Shown: one piece after another, positions 36,947-46,863 of the stretch | How positions within the stretch are numbered: the stretch's first letter is position 1 | Layout: every line of letters begins with the position of its first letter | NCBI RefSeq assembly: GCF_047303175.1 | Contig: NZ_CP138945.1 | Direction: 5' to 3' (one strand) | DNA from: Prochlorococcus_E sp000760215 | GTDB taxonomy: Bacteria; Cyanobacteriota; Cyanobacteriia; PCC-6307; Cyanobiaceae | Length of the DNA: 64,000 nt | The notes under the pieces: model-generated | What the model saw: only the letters and a program-made list of their open reading frames with translations | What the model was told of the DNA's origin: nothing | Database searches by the model: none | Translations under genes and position numbers: made by a program

Positions 36947-39253
36947 ATGTTTACGGTAGCCAAAATACTCGAAATGCTACCCAAGGAAGGGACCTTAGAG
37001 ATCAAAACTCTCGAAAAAATGCTTAGATTGACCAAGAAACTAGAGAAAACTAGACTAGAAATAGCCTTAAAAGCCCTAAATAAACTTGGAATAATTCACC
37101 GAAATACCGATGATCTAGTTCAGGCAGGTAATTTAGAAGACACAATTACAGCTACCATTCGCTGTAGCAGCAAAGGATATAGCTTTGCAATGAGAGACGA
37201 TGGAGAGGAAGATATATATATACGAGAAAAATATCTCAATCAAGCATGGCACGGAGACAAAGTTTTAGTATCTATAAACCGTGAAGGAGTTAAGAGAAGA
37301 TCTCCTGAAGGATTAGTTATTTGTATCTTAGAACGATCTAAAACAAATTTACTTGGGACACTTACTCAATATAAAGAAACACTTTTAGCTAAACCATTAG
37401 ACGAAAGAATACTTGCAAAGGTCTTACTTCCACAAACAGACATTAAATATTTTACTGATAAACAATCAAACAGCATAGTAGATATAAAAATAATTAAATA
37501 TCCTATTGCCCAAAATCAAGCAATGGGTCAAATTTCAAGAAAATTAAGTCTAAATGAAGGGTTATCAGGAGATATAGAAATACTAAAAACAAAGTATAAC
37601 CTCCTTAATGATACATCTTCGCCAAAAGTAGCGCCTAAAAAAACATTACAAAAACAAAGAATAAACCTTGAAGACCAGAATTCATTATTGCTTAAAAGCT
37701 GGAAATTAGATGATAGTCCTATCTTACCTGCTCTTTACTCTGAGCCTTATGATGGAGGCTTTAAGATTTGGTTACATGTTCCTACTATTTCAGAACGGTT
37801 ATCACTCGGAAGTAAACTAGATGATTGGATAAAGGACAGATCAAATTCAATATGTTTAGCTACAAAATGGAAAAATATTTTAAATAAAGGGCTTATAACT
37901 GAATCTGGTTTTAATATTAACGAGAGTAATGACGCCATCACTTTAGAGTTCAATATTTCTAAAACAGGTGAATGTAAATCATGGAAGTTTTATTTAAGTA
38001 CTATTAAACCAAAAGCATTGGTGACCCAAGAGCATTTGGAAATTATACAAAAAAGGAGTCCTAAATCTAAAACAATTCCATTAAAACTAAAGCCTTTAAA
38101 AGAAAATCTAAGTATTATTCATAACTTATTGTATTCAGTTAAATTAATAGATCAACAACTTATTCAACTAGGTGTTATTCATCTAGAACAAGATCAACCC
38201 AAAATTGATATACTTGATGATCTTCGATTCCCTATACCTGGTGGAAAATTAAATGGCTGGATTCCTGTCCTAGATCTTACAGATCCTCAGTCCATACTTA
38301 ATGTCTTTTGTAAATATTCAAATATAATCTTATATGAACATTTAAGTTCATATAAGTTAGACTTTATATGCTTGGCAAAGGCTGAATCCCTACAAATACA
38401 GGTTAATGATATAGTTAAATCAGCTCTTGTCCTAGATACAAGCATTAATGTTAATGATGAAGGATATATTAAATTTTCAGACTTGCTGTCTGCTGTTAAA
38501 GAATCACCGAACAAAAGAGTAATTGAAAAAATTATCAAGAATAATTTACCTGATTATAAATACTACGAATCTACTAGTCCTGTTCTGATACAAGAAGACT
38601 CAAATTCGACTAGATTAGCTGATAATGAAGATTTACCAAGTAATTTAGAGGCACCTTGGTCTAATCCAGGTATTAATTATGCGGATATTGTCAATCAGCA
38701 TATTCTCATTAAATTATTAGTTGACGGAAAAAGTAAAATCATAAAAAACTCTAAGGGTCTTCCATCACTAGGTGAAAAGCCAATCTCAAAATCACTAGAT
38801 TGGAATGTATTCTCTCCTTCTGTAAAGTCAAATATCCAGAAAATATGTAGCCAAGCTCTAGTGGGTAATCTTAATTCAAAAATAACTCAGGCTTCCCAAT
38901 TTAGAGAAGGACTTTTCTCATTATTGCAACTCCGATATATAGAAAAAGATATAGGAAAAGTTGTAGAAGGAATTATTACAGGTGTTCAAAGCTATGGCTT
39001 CTTTGTAGAAATTCAACCTGCTCTTGTTGAAGGACTTGTACATGTAAGTACTCTAGATGATGATTGGTATGAATACCGTTCAAGGCAGAATCTGCTTGTA
39101 GGTAGAAAATACAAGAAGACATTTCAAATCGGTGATCCCATTAAAGTTAAAATTCAGAAAGTTGACATACTTAGAAATCAAATTGATTTAGATGTTAATG
39201 ATTTCGACAAAATCGATGATAAAACAATTCAGCAAGAACAAGAGATTGAATAA
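36947..39253 (+). CDS. zam: Zam/RNase R-like protein without RNB catalytic residues
   Basis: At 768 aa it has the RNase R layout: an N-terminal winged-helix region (1-60), cold-shock-like domains (to about 220), an RNB-like core (about 250-620) and a C-terminal S1 domain (about 665-750, GKVVEGIITGVQSYGFFVE). The catalytic Asp-rich segment is missing: after LDDSPILP (254-261) the sequence passes directly to ALYSEPYDGGFKIWLHV. The TSPxRRY motif reads SNPGINYAD (572-580). RNA binding may persist, but nuclease activity is not expected. It resembles the Synechocystis acetazolamide-resistance protein Zam. ubiX starts 3 bases downstream. Confidence 0.8.
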   Translation: MFTVAKILEMLPKEGTLEIKTLEKMLRLTKKLEKTRLEIALKALNKLGIIHRNTDDLVQAGNLEDTITATIRCSSKGYSFAMRDDGEEDIYIREKYLNQAWHGDKVLVSINREGVKRRSPEGLVICILERSKTNLLGTLTQYKETLLAKPLDERILAKVLLPQTDIKYFTDKQSNSIVDIKIIKYPIAQNQAMGQISRKLSLNEGLSGDIEILKTKYNLLNDTSSPKVAPKKTLQKQRINLEDQNSLLLKSWKLDDSPILPALYSEPYDGGFKIWLHVPTISERLSLGSKLDDWIKDRSNSICLATKWKNILNKGLITESGFNINESNDAITLEFNISKTGECKSWKFYLSTIKPKALVTQEHLEIIQKRSPKSKTIPLKLKPLKENLSIIHNLLYSVKLIDQQLIQLGVIHLEQDQPKIDILDDLRFPIPGGKLNGWIPVLDLTDPQSILNVFCKYSNIILYEHLSSYKLDFICLAKAESLQIQVNDIVKSALVLDTSINVNDEGYIKFSDLLSAVKESPNKRVIEKIIKNNLPDYKYYESTSPVLIQEDSNSTRLADNEDLPSNLEAPWSNPGINYADIVNQHILIKLLVDGKSKIIKNSKGLPSLGEKPISKSLDWNVFSPSVKSNIQKICSQALVGNLNSKITQASQFREGLFSLLQLRYIEKDIGKVVEGIITGVQSYGFFVEIQPALVEGLVHVSTLDDDWYEYRSRQNLLVGRKYKKTFQIGDPIKVKIQKVDILRNQIDLDVNDFDKIDDKTIQQEQEIE

Positions 39254-39256
39254 TCC

Positions 39257-39856
39257 ATGACTACAATTATTATTGCTGTTACCGGAGCATCTGCTCAAGT
39301 ATTAGCAGAACGTGCGATTGATCTTACTCTTCAATCTAATCATACTATTGATCTAATTCTTAGTAGAGGAGCCTATGAAGTATGGAATGCAGAGCATGGA
39401 ATCAATATACCCATAGACCCTATAAAGCAAGAATTTTTCTGGAGGCAACGCTTAGATAATCATTCCGGCCATCTTTCTTGTCATAAATGGAATGAGAATG
39501 CTGCATCAATAGCTAGTGGAAGTTACTTAACTAAAGGTATGATTGTAATTCCTTGCACCATGGGCACTCTTGGAAGAATAGCCTCAGGTTGTTCTACAAA
39601 CTTAATAGAAAGATGTGCTGATGTTCATCTAAAAGAAGGTCGCAACCTAGTTATATCACCTCGTGAAAGTCCCTTTAATCTTATTCATCTAAGGAATATG
39701 ACGACATTGTGTGAATCTGGAGCGAAAATAATACCATGCATACCAGCATGGTATGCAAAACCTAAGGATTTAAATGAAATGATAGACTTTATGGTTGTTA
39801 GATTATTTGATTCATTCGAAATAGAAATGAAAAAAATTAATCGCTGGAATGGATAA
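39257..39856 (+). CDS. ubiX: flavin prenyltransferase UbiX
   Basis: UbiX makes the prenylated FMN cofactor used by UbiD-type decarboxylases, here probably for plastoquinone-related or other aromatic acid metabolism. Signatures are the N-terminal IIAVTGASAQVLAERAI, the middle VIPCTMGTLGRIASGCSTNLI and RESPFNLIHLRNM. The length of 199 aa is typical. The start ATG lies 3 bases after zam, suggesting cotranscription. Confidence 0.92.
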   Translation: MTTIIIAVTGASAQVLAERAIDLTLQSNHTIDLILSRGAYEVWNAEHGINIPIDPIKQEFFWRQRLDNHSGHLSCHKWNENAASIASGSYLTKGMIVIPCTMGTLGRIASGCSTNLIERCADVHLKEGRNLVISPRESPFNLIHLRNMTTLCESGAKIIPCIPAWYAKPKDLNEMIDFMVVRLFDSFEIEMKKINRWNG

Positions 39857-39861
39857 ATTAT

Positions 39862-40431
39862 ATGAAAAGATTTAATAATTTTATTCTGATTATATTTTTA
39901 TTACCTCTTATTATCACCTTAATTGTAGCCTCATTTAATCTAAACAAAAAAAGCAAGATTAATTTTCTTATATGGGAAACAGAACCACTTAATTTTGGAT
40001 TAGTATTAGCCTTAGGATCTATTATAGGAGCATCAGTATCATCTTTAAGTATTATATTACAAAATCAAAATATCTCAACTAAAAGAAGAACTACAAGGAT
40101 GTCATACAATAATTCAATCTATTCAGATGAATTTAATGATCATAATGAATCACAAAGTTTAGAAGTACAAGAAGAGGAGAATTATACATATATAGAAAGA
40201 GATATCAGAGATCCATCCCCTACATTATCTGTTCCTTTTAAAATAATTAAAAATAAATCCAAGCAATATGACGATTATAATCGAGGTTCATATTCACCTA
40301 AAGATATACGTAAAAACAATGAATCAATGCAACAACCTGCTCAACAAAGTATAAGTTATGATGATATAGATAATGATTCTGATTCTGATTCTGATTCTGA
40401 TTGGATGTCCACTAACTATGATCAGTGGTAA
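39862..40431 (+). CDS. membrane-anchored low-complexity protein
   Basis: A 189-residue protein with two N-terminal helices (about 7-25 and 47-68) in a LapA-like hairpin, followed by a polar, Ser/Asn/Asp-rich, probably disordered tail. The C-terminal tail contains a repeated Asp-Ser tract encoded by tandem GATTCT hexamers (40375-40401). No function is known. It starts 5 bases after ubiX. Confidence 0.65.
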   Translation: MKRFNNFILIIFLLPLIITLIVASFNLNKKSKINFLIWETEPLNFGLVLALGSIIGASVSSLSIILQNQNISTKRRTTRMSYNNSIYSDEFNDHNESQSLEVQEEENYTYIERDIRDPSPTLSVPFKIIKNKSKQYDDYNRGSYSPKDIRKNNESMQQPAQQSISYDDIDNDSDSDSDSDWMSTNYDQW

Positions 40432-40529
40432 GCCTTGTAGAACTCATTAATGAAATCTACCAATTATACTCTAAGCTATAAATAGCAAATATAAATCCCT
40501 TGGAAAGCAATCAAGACTCTAATACTAAA

Positions 40530-40952
40530 ATGAATGATAATATTTCTTCTAGCAAGGCTCCAGAAACTACTGCTTTAAAAAAAAAGATACCTAAGCTAGA
40601 GGATAAACCTTTTCACGAATTCATAAATTCTCATCTTATCCCGACTATTCAAAAAGAACTGAAGGCACGAGGCTGCCCTATAGATACTCTTATTCTAAAA
40701 AAAGATCAACGTCCTGTAGTGGGGGGAGAATGTTGGATTGTTTTTGGACAGTTTCCTAATGGAAGAAGATTTTGGATAACGTTTAACTCAGACAGTATTA
40801 CTTCACAAAAAAACATATCACTATCAGAAACTTCAGTTTTACCAAGTTCACTTGAATCATTTCTGATAGATGAAAAAAAAATCACCCTCAAATTAATAAC
40901 CTCGAGGTTTTTGCAGCGTTTGAATGGTCAGAAATGGTTAGGTATCAACTAA
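40530..40952 (+). CDS. DUF2996-family protein
   Basis: The conserved part (KPFHEFINSHLIPTIQKEL, then GGECWIVFGQFPNGRRFWI) matches what I know of DUF2996, a cyanobacterial family of unknown function. The N-terminal 30 or so residues are polar and Lys-rich. I place the start at ATG 40530 (140 aa); an in-frame TTG at 40500 would add ten residues. It is monocistronic in appearance, 68 bases after the previous stop. Confidence 0.7.
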   Translation: MNDNISSSKAPETTALKKKIPKLEDKPFHEFINSHLIPTIQKELKARGCPIDTLILKKDQRPVVGGECWIVFGQFPNGRRFWITFNSDSITSQKNISLSETSVLPSSLESFLIDEKKITLKLITSRFLQRLNGQKWLGIN

Positions 40953-41101
40953 GTTCTTTGCATATACATAAAGGATATTTATATTAGTATCGGATTTACT
41001 AGGTGACCATTCAAAATATATTATTTCTAATCGCTACATGAAGATTTTGCGAGAATTAGGCTAAATAGTCTTATTATTACCATCAAAATTAGAAGAAGTA
41101 A

Positions 41102-42148
41102 ATGACCAGTGCAACTTCAGAGGCTCTTGGAGGATTAGCTAGGAATGAGCTTCCCCCTCATCTAGACGAAAATCTGCTCACTCCAAGATTTTATACAACT
41201 GAATTTGAAAAAGCAGCAAAGACAGATCTTGAGATAGCTCGAAAAGACTTTGAAGCTATGTTTAAAGAGATGGAAGCTGACTATAATTTAAAGCACTTTG
41301 ATAGGAAGGCATCTCTAGAAAGACTTCAAGACTTGTCTCCTGAAGATAAATCCATTTACGAGAGCTATTTGGTTCGCTCTGTAGTATCAGAGTTTTCAGG
41401 ATTTTTACTTTTCAAAGAAATATCTAATAGATTTAAAAAAGCTGGTCGACCTGAACTTGGACAGTTTTTCACCTTTTTAGCAAGAGATGAAGCACGTCAT
41501 GCAGGATTCCTTGGCAGAGCTTTAAAAACAGAGGGTATTAATGTTGATCTGCCAAATCTACCTAAAAAAAGAGCTGCTACATTCTTTCCATTGAGTTGGG
41601 TTCTTTATTCACTTTATTTATCTGAGAAAATTGGTTATTGGAGGTATATCCTTATCAATAGACACTTAAATGAACATCCAGAAAAGGTATGTGCACCATT
41701 ATTTGACTTTTTTGAGCCTTGGTGCCAAGACGAAAATCGCCATGGTGATTGTATAAATATGATGATGCGTTGTTGGCCAGGAATGACAAAGGGGTTTAGA
41801 GGTAAGATTTTAAGTAGATTTTTCCTATGGACAGTTTTCTTAACTCATACACTCACAGTATGTGAAAGAGGGGATTTCTATAAACTTTTAGGAATAGATC
41901 CTATCTTATTTGACGAAGAAGTAATTATTCAGACAAATAACACTTCTAAGAATGCATTCCCTTGGGTTTACAATTTTGATGATGGTAAATTTTTAAAACT
42001 GAGAATCGAGATTCTTAACGCATTTAAAACATGGAGAAAAGAAAGTGGCCTTAAAAAGCCTTTAGCACTTGCAAAATTTGTATCCTTAATTTTAAGACAA
42101 TTTGTATTACCTATGGAAAAAACAAATGCTGTTAGATATGGACATTAA
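41102..42148 (+). CDS. acsF: Mg-protoporphyrin IX monomethyl ester oxidative cyclase
   Basis: AcsF (ChlE) is the diiron oxygenase that closes the fifth ring of chlorophyll, using O2 and electrons from ferredoxin or NADPH. The 348-residue protein has the paired diiron motifs DEARHAGF (about 130-137) and DENRHGD (about 206-212) and the FFEPWCQ block. It diagnoses an oxygenic phototroph. The start is ATG 41102. It is convergent with a [2Fe-2S] ferredoxin gene only 19 bases away. Confidence 0.97.
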   Translation: MTSATSEALGGLARNELPPHLDENLLTPRFYTTEFEKAAKTDLEIARKDFEAMFKEMEADYNLKHFDRKASLERLQDLSPEDKSIYESYLVRSVVSEFSGFLLFKEISNRFKKAGRPELGQFFTFLARDEARHAGFLGRALKTEGINVDLPNLPKKRAATFFPLSWVLYSLYLSEKIGYWRYILINRHLNEHPEKVCAPLFDFFEPWCQDENRHGDCINMMMRCWPGMTKGFRGKILSRFFLWTVFLTHTLTVCERGDFYKLLGIDPILFDEEVIIQTNNTSKNAFPWVYNFDDGKFLKLRIEILNAFKTWRKESGLKKPLALAKFVSLILRQFVLPMEKTNAVRYGH

Positions 42149-42167
42149 TTTTATAAAGTACTTATAA

Positions 42168-42539
42168 TTAAATATCAAAAGGGTTACCAGCTTTATTTTT
42201 TACAGATCCTAAATACTTACCAAATTGTAATTCATAAACCTCATCATCATCTTGAGTTTCCATCTCTGATGATGCTATAGCCCTTGCTATGCATAGAAGT
42301 CCATAACCCTTTTCTTGCATTTGATGAGAAAGACCAATACCATCTCTTTGATCAATTCTTCCAGACATAATTTTTACAGCACAGCTTGTACAGCAACCAT
42401 TTCGACAGGAAAAAGGTAGTTTATGGCCATGCTCTTCAAAATATCTAAGAATGTTCTCACCATGAGGCACATTCATTGTTACCTTTCTATTTTCGCCATG
42501 AAAGTAAATAGTGATTTTGTGAGTCGCCTTATCAGTCAT
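42168..42539 (-). CDS. [2Fe-2S] ferredoxin with C-terminal extension
   Basis: A 123-residue plant-type ferredoxin. Cluster ligands are Cys45, Cys50 and Cys53 in SCRNGCCTSCAV and Cys83 in LLCIA. It carries an extension past the usual 97 residues and is less acidic than photosynthetic PetF, so it is probably a specialised electron carrier. I use ATG 42539; a TTG one codon upstream is possible. The upstream ORF stop at 42543 is 3 bases away, so the two genes form an operon. Confidence 0.85.
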   Translation of the reverse strand: MTDKATHKITIYFHGENRKVTMNVPHGENILRYFEEHGHKLPFSCRNGCCTSCAVKIMSGRIDQRDGIGLSHQMQEKGYGLLCIARAIASSEMETQDDDEVYELQFGKYLGSVKNKAGNPFDI

Positions 42540-42542
42540 CAA

Positions 42543-42881
42543 TCAGTGTAAATCTGAGCTGCTTATATCTCTACCCTGAGCAGGTGGTGGTAATGCCATT
42601 GCGTCGCTTTTCAACATGTCAATATCTAAGTTCATGATTGAAAGATCTCCTCCAAATCTAAGTTGGAGCCATTCTATTGCTGTTTTTTCTTCTGCAACTA
42701 CAGCTTCTAGTTCTAGGTTTGACACTTGAAATTGCTTCACTAAAGCTGGGCAAAGATACCAAAAGGCTACATCAGGACCTAACCTGTTACGTCTTTCTGA
42801 GATTGTTTCACGTAACTGCCCATTTCCACATAGTTGACCTGTGGGAGCAATTAAAACGTAAAGAGCTTTTTCGCTGGTCAT
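42543..42881 (-). CDS. conserved hypothetical protein upstream of ferredoxin
   Basis: A 112-residue soluble protein beginning TSEKALYVLIAPTGQLCGNG and with a Leu/Glu-rich middle (LELEAVVAEEKTAIEWLQ). No motif is recognised. The ferredoxin gene begins 3 bases after its stop, and its 5' end is divergent from tldD. The tight coupling suggests a shared role with the ferredoxin. Confidence 0.65.
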   Translation of the reverse strand: MTSEKALYVLIAPTGQLCGNGQLRETISERRNRLGPDVAFWYLCPALVKQFQVSNLELEAVVAEEKTAIEWLQLRFGGDLSIMNLDIDMLKSDAMALPPPAQGRDISSSDLH

Positions 42882-43023
42882 ACAACTGCAATTCTACAAA
42901 CTTCCTTAACTGTAATAGGAGAGTCATATATACAATTAGTTTAAATGAAAGGGTATCTCGACTTTATTAATAATTTGGATTTTTACAGATTAAGATAAAA
43001 GTGTCTAAGAGCAGTATTGATCA

Positions 43024-44463
43024 TTGACAATTACAAATCCATCTAAGGACTACCTTGATACTGAATTAATAGACTCTAATTTCAAGAGAAATCTAGAAAA
43101 TCTACTTAATTATGGAATCTCTGCAGGGGCTGATTTTGTAGAGATTTTTGTTGAAAGCACTGATAGCATTGGCTTACTAGCAGAACAAGATACTGTAACT
43201 AGTGTTAATCCCTCATTAGGGAAGGGTGTTGGCATAAGAGCTTTTTTAGGGACTAAGGATGGCTTTGTCTCAACAAATGACCTTTCTGAACAAGGGCTAA
43301 GATTTGCCCTTGATCAAGCACTAGGGATGCTTGGATTAGAAAAAATATCGATTATAGATACTACATTCTCTGGCTTGAAAGCTATTAATGACTATGGATT
43401 AGAGAAACGTAAAATTATGAATGAATGTCCAAGTCTTAAAGATATATCTGCAAAAATGCTTGAAGCTACATATTTTTTACTAAAGAATGGGAAGCATATA
43501 AGTGTTAGGAGAGGTAGTTATTCAAAAACAAAACAGGAAGTTATTGTTGCTGGAAGTGATGGAACTTATGCAAGAGATATACGTTTATATCAATCAATTG
43601 GTTTAAATGTATTAGCACTAGATAAAGATTATAGATCAAGTATTGGTAGAAGAATTGGAACTGAAGGCAAACCATCTTCACTATTAGATTGGGATTCAGA
43701 ACAAGCAGCGAATGAAATAAATGAGAGTGCCGAAAAAATGCTCTATGCGAAATACGTTTCAGCTGGTCAAAAGCCTGTGGTTTTAGCTAATAAATTTGGT
43801 GGTGTTATTTTTCATGAGGCATGTGGACATTTACTTGAAACAACTCAAATCGAAAGGGGAACTACGCCATTCGAAAATAAATTAAATCAAAGAATTGCAA
43901 ATAAAGCTGTTACGGCAGTAGATGAGGGACTTACAGATGGAGCATTTGGTTCAATAGCTATGGATGATGAAGGTATGGAAACACAGAAAACTATACTTAT
44001 ACAGGACGGCGTATTAAAAAGGTTTCTTAGTGATAGAGCTGGCCAAATACGTACAGGACATAACCGTACAGGAAGTGGAAGGAGACAAAGCTATTCATTT
44101 GCTGCAGCAAGTCGTATGAGAAATACTTTTATAGACAAAGGTCCATATACCCCTAAACAATTAATTGAAAGCATAGATGATGGTATTTATTGCAAATCAA
44201 TGGGTGGGGGAAGCGTAGGAGCAACAGGTCAATTCAATTTTTCAGTTGAAGAAGGCTATTTGATAAAGAATGGAAAACTTAGAGATCCTGTAAAAGGTGC
44301 AACTTTAATCGGAGAGGCTGTTGACATAATGCCTCGAATATCAATGTGTGCAAATGATCTTGAACTTGCACCAGGTTTTTGTGGATCAGTAAGTGGAAAT
44401 ATCAATGTCACAGTGGGCCAACCACATATAAAAGTTGATTCAATTACAATCGGGGGTCGATAA
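43024..44463 (+). CDS. tldD: TldD metalloprotease subunit
   Basis: TldD is the catalytic half of the TldD/TldE (PmbA) heterodimeric zinc peptidase, which trims unfolded peptides and, in some hosts, matures peptide products. The zinc motif HEACGH is at residues 264-269, with E in the following LLE. The length of 479 aa fits. The start is TTG 43024; no ATG is available before the first conserved block. PmbA follows after a single base. Confidence 0.92.
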   Translation: MTITNPSKDYLDTELIDSNFKRNLENLLNYGISAGADFVEIFVESTDSIGLLAEQDTVTSVNPSLGKGVGIRAFLGTKDGFVSTNDLSEQGLRFALDQALGMLGLEKISIIDTTFSGLKAINDYGLEKRKIMNECPSLKDISAKMLEATYFLLKNGKHISVRRGSYSKTKQEVIVAGSDGTYARDIRLYQSIGLNVLALDKDYRSSIGRRIGTEGKPSSLLDWDSEQAANEINESAEKMLYAKYVSAGQKPVVLANKFGGVIFHEACGHLLETTQIERGTTPFENKLNQRIANKAVTAVDEGLTDGAFGSIAMDDEGMETQKTILIQDGVLKRFLSDRAGQIRTGHNRTGSGRRQSYSFAAASRMRNTFIDKGPYTPKQLIESIDDGIYCKSMGGGSVGATGQFNFSVEEGYLIKNGKLRDPVKGATLIGEAVDIMPRISMCANDLELAPGFCGSVSGNINVTVGQPHIKVDSITIGGR

Positions 44464-44464
44464 A

Positions 44465-45838
44465 ATGAGGGAAAAAAACCAATTAATAGACAAAACTGGA
44501 TTGAGAGATACTCTCTCAAAATTGTCTAAAGAAATTAATATAAGCAAATGGGATCTAGGAGCTTCTATTGGCAAGGATATTTCTGTACAAATTCAAAAGG
44601 GGAGCCCGAAGCAGGTCAAAGCCTCTCAAAAGAGTTCAATAACAATTAGGGTTTGGAATTCAAACAATGCAGTTGGTATAACAAGTACAACTGACCTCTC
44701 AGAGTTAGGCTTAAAAAAAGCTCTTAATAGTGCTTTATTAGCTAGTAATTATGGCAATATAAGAGAATCTCCAGAGTTCTCTATCACATCTAAGAATAAA
44801 TTACCAGTACTAGATAGGCCCATTAGACAACAAATAGGAGTGAAAAGGCTCCTGGATAGTTTAATAAGAGCAGAAAATGATCTTTTAAATAAACATAAAG
44901 CCATAGAAGGAGTCCCATATAATGGTTTTGGAGAAACTCAATATGAACGGGTATATATTAATAGTGATGGAGCATTACGTCATATGGAAAGTACACAAGC
45001 AAGTCTATATTTATATGCTAGAGCACAGGAAGAAGGTAAGAAGCCTAGAAGTTCAGGTTCGATAAGAGTTGATTATGGTGCTACAGATATTGATATAGAT
45101 AATTGTGTAGAAGAAGCTGCAAATAAGACCTTAGATCATCTTAATTATCATCCAATTAAAACAGGTAAATATCTTATATGCTTTAAACCAGAAGCATTTC
45201 TTGATCTTATATCGTCTTTTAGCAATATCTATAATGCAAGATCAATACTTGATGGTCTTAGCCTTTCTAATAAGGATTCATTAGGTGAAAAAATATCTAG
45301 TGATATATTATCCCTAAATGATAATGGCTTACATGTTGCAAATTATGGTTCATGTAGTTTTGATGGAGAAGGAACACCTACTCAAGATATATCTATAATA
45401 GATTCAGGAATATTAGTTAATTTTATTCATTCGGAGGCAACTGCTAGATTGCTTAATTCATTACCTACAGGACATGCTGGTTTAGGTGCTAAAGTATCAG
45501 TATCACCAGATTGGCCTGTAATAAATAAATCAAAAAAATCGATAGCAAAATATCCTCATTTAAATCACAAATTGACAACTAACGAGTTTATTCTTGTAGA
45601 GAATCTAAACGCCTTACATGCAGGTATAAAACCAAGTCAAGGTTCATTTTCTCTCCCCTTTGATGGATGGCATGTAAGAAATGGAGAAAAGGTTTCTATA
45701 GAGTCAGCTACTATAGCTGGCGATTTTAGAGCCTTATTAAAAAACATAGTTCAAATAGAAGGACAGCAAATAAATACTCATCAGGGAGTTTCACCACATG
45801 TATGGATCGAAGAATTAGCCATAACTGGTGATTTATGA
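44465..45838 (+). CDS. pmbA: TldE/PmbA partner subunit
   Basis: The non-zinc partner of TldD (457 aa from this start). It lacks the HExxxH motif, as expected for the TldE half, but shares the fold and the C-terminal glycine-rich blocks (NALHAGIKPSQGSFSLPF). The open frame extends upstream to 44435 inside tldD, but the ATG at 44465, one base after the tldD stop, is the natural start. fmt overlaps the stop by 4 bases (ATGA), so tldD-pmbA-fmt is an operon. Confidence 0.9.
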   Translation: MREKNQLIDKTGLRDTLSKLSKEINISKWDLGASIGKDISVQIQKGSPKQVKASQKSSITIRVWNSNNAVGITSTTDLSELGLKKALNSALLASNYGNIRESPEFSITSKNKLPVLDRPIRQQIGVKRLLDSLIRAENDLLNKHKAIEGVPYNGFGETQYERVYINSDGALRHMESTQASLYLYARAQEEGKKPRSSGSIRVDYGATDIDIDNCVEEAANKTLDHLNYHPIKTGKYLICFKPEAFLDLISSFSNIYNARSILDGLSLSNKDSLGEKISSDILSLNDNGLHVANYGSCSFDGEGTPTQDISIIDSGILVNFIHSEATARLLNSLPTGHAGLGAKVSVSPDWPVINKSKKSIAKYPHLNHKLTTNEFILVENLNALHAGIKPSQGSFSLPFDGWHVRNGEKVSIESATIAGDFRALLKNIVQIEGQQINTHQGVSPHVWIEELAITGDL

Positions 45839-46863
45839 ATATAGTATTTTGGGGAACACCTCAATTCTCTGTAGGCATTTTAAAAGCATTATTAGATAGT
45901 AAACACAATATAATTGCTGTAGTAACTCAACCTGATAAGAAAAGACGCCGAGGTCAGCAACAATGTCCATCACCTATAAAAGAAATAGCCTTACAAAGAA
46001 ACATACGAATTTTTACACCAATTAAGGTAAAAGATGACTTGGAAATGAAAAAAGAACTCAAATCCTTGAAGGCAGATATTTACATAGTAGTAGCTTTTGG
46101 TCAAATTTTACCGTTAGAGATTTTAAGTCTACCAAGGTTAGGCTGCTGGAATATACATACCTCATTATTACCAAAATGGAGAGGAGCGGCACCTATTCAG
46201 TGGAGCTTAATAAAAGGAGAAAAAGAAACAGGAGTTGCAATAATGTTAATGGAGGAAGGACTTGACACTGGACCCATATTAATAGAGAAAAAGGTCCCAA
46301 TAACAAAATTTGATAATGCTCTTTTTTTATCAGATAAGCTTTGCAAAATATCCTCTGAATTAATAATTAAAGCATTAAAGATTATAGTTACTAATCACAT
46401 AGATAACATAGAAGATATCAATCTAATACAACAAAGTAGTACTGGGAGAGAAATATCTATTGCAAGAAAGATATCAAAAGAAGACTATCTGATAGAGTGG
46501 AATAAACCAGCTATCGTTATACATAACAAAATTAGAGGATTATACCCTAATGCCTATAGCTATATAGGGAATAAAAGGGTAAAGATATTATCATCAATTC
46601 CTATTAGTTCTGATTCAGCACAATATAAAGATGCAAAGTTGCAAGAATATAAAGATGAAGGCAAGTATATAGATATAAAACCAGGATACGCAGTTGGAAT
46701 ATTAAAGGGTTCAGGAATAATAATCAAGGCATCAGAGGGTTTGCTATTGATAACTGGTATAAAAATTGAGGGTAAAAATGAAGCCAGCGAAAATTCATTA
46801 ATACAGCAAATAGCATTTAATAGAAAAATTAATACAATAAATTTTTCTAATTATACTAACTAA
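45835..46863 (+). CDS. fmt: methionyl-tRNA formyltransferase
   Basis: Fmt formylates initiator Met-tRNA using 10-formyltetrahydrofolate. It has the family start VFWGTPQFSVGIL, the catalytic NIHTSLLPKWRGAAPIQWS (Asn, His and later Asp in EGLDTGPI) and a C-terminal tRNA-binding OB-like domain. The length of 342 aa is normal. It starts in an ATGA overlap with pmbA and its end overlaps the convergent terC by 8 bases. Confidence 0.95.
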   Translation: MNIVFWGTPQFSVGILKALLDSKHNIIAVVTQPDKKRRRGQQQCPSPIKEIALQRNIRIFTPIKVKDDLEMKKELKSLKADIYIVVAFGQILPLEILSLPRLGCWNIHTSLLPKWRGAAPIQWSLIKGEKETGVAIMLMEEGLDTGPILIEKKVPITKFDNALFLSDKLCKISSELIIKALKIIVTNHIDNIEDINLIQQSSTGREISIARKISKEDYLIEWNKPAIVIHNKIRGLYPNAYSYIGNKRVKILSSIPISSDSAQYKDAKLQEYKDEGKYIDIKPGYAVGILKGSGIIIKASEGLLLITGIKIEGKNEASENSLIQQIAFNRKINTINFSNYTN

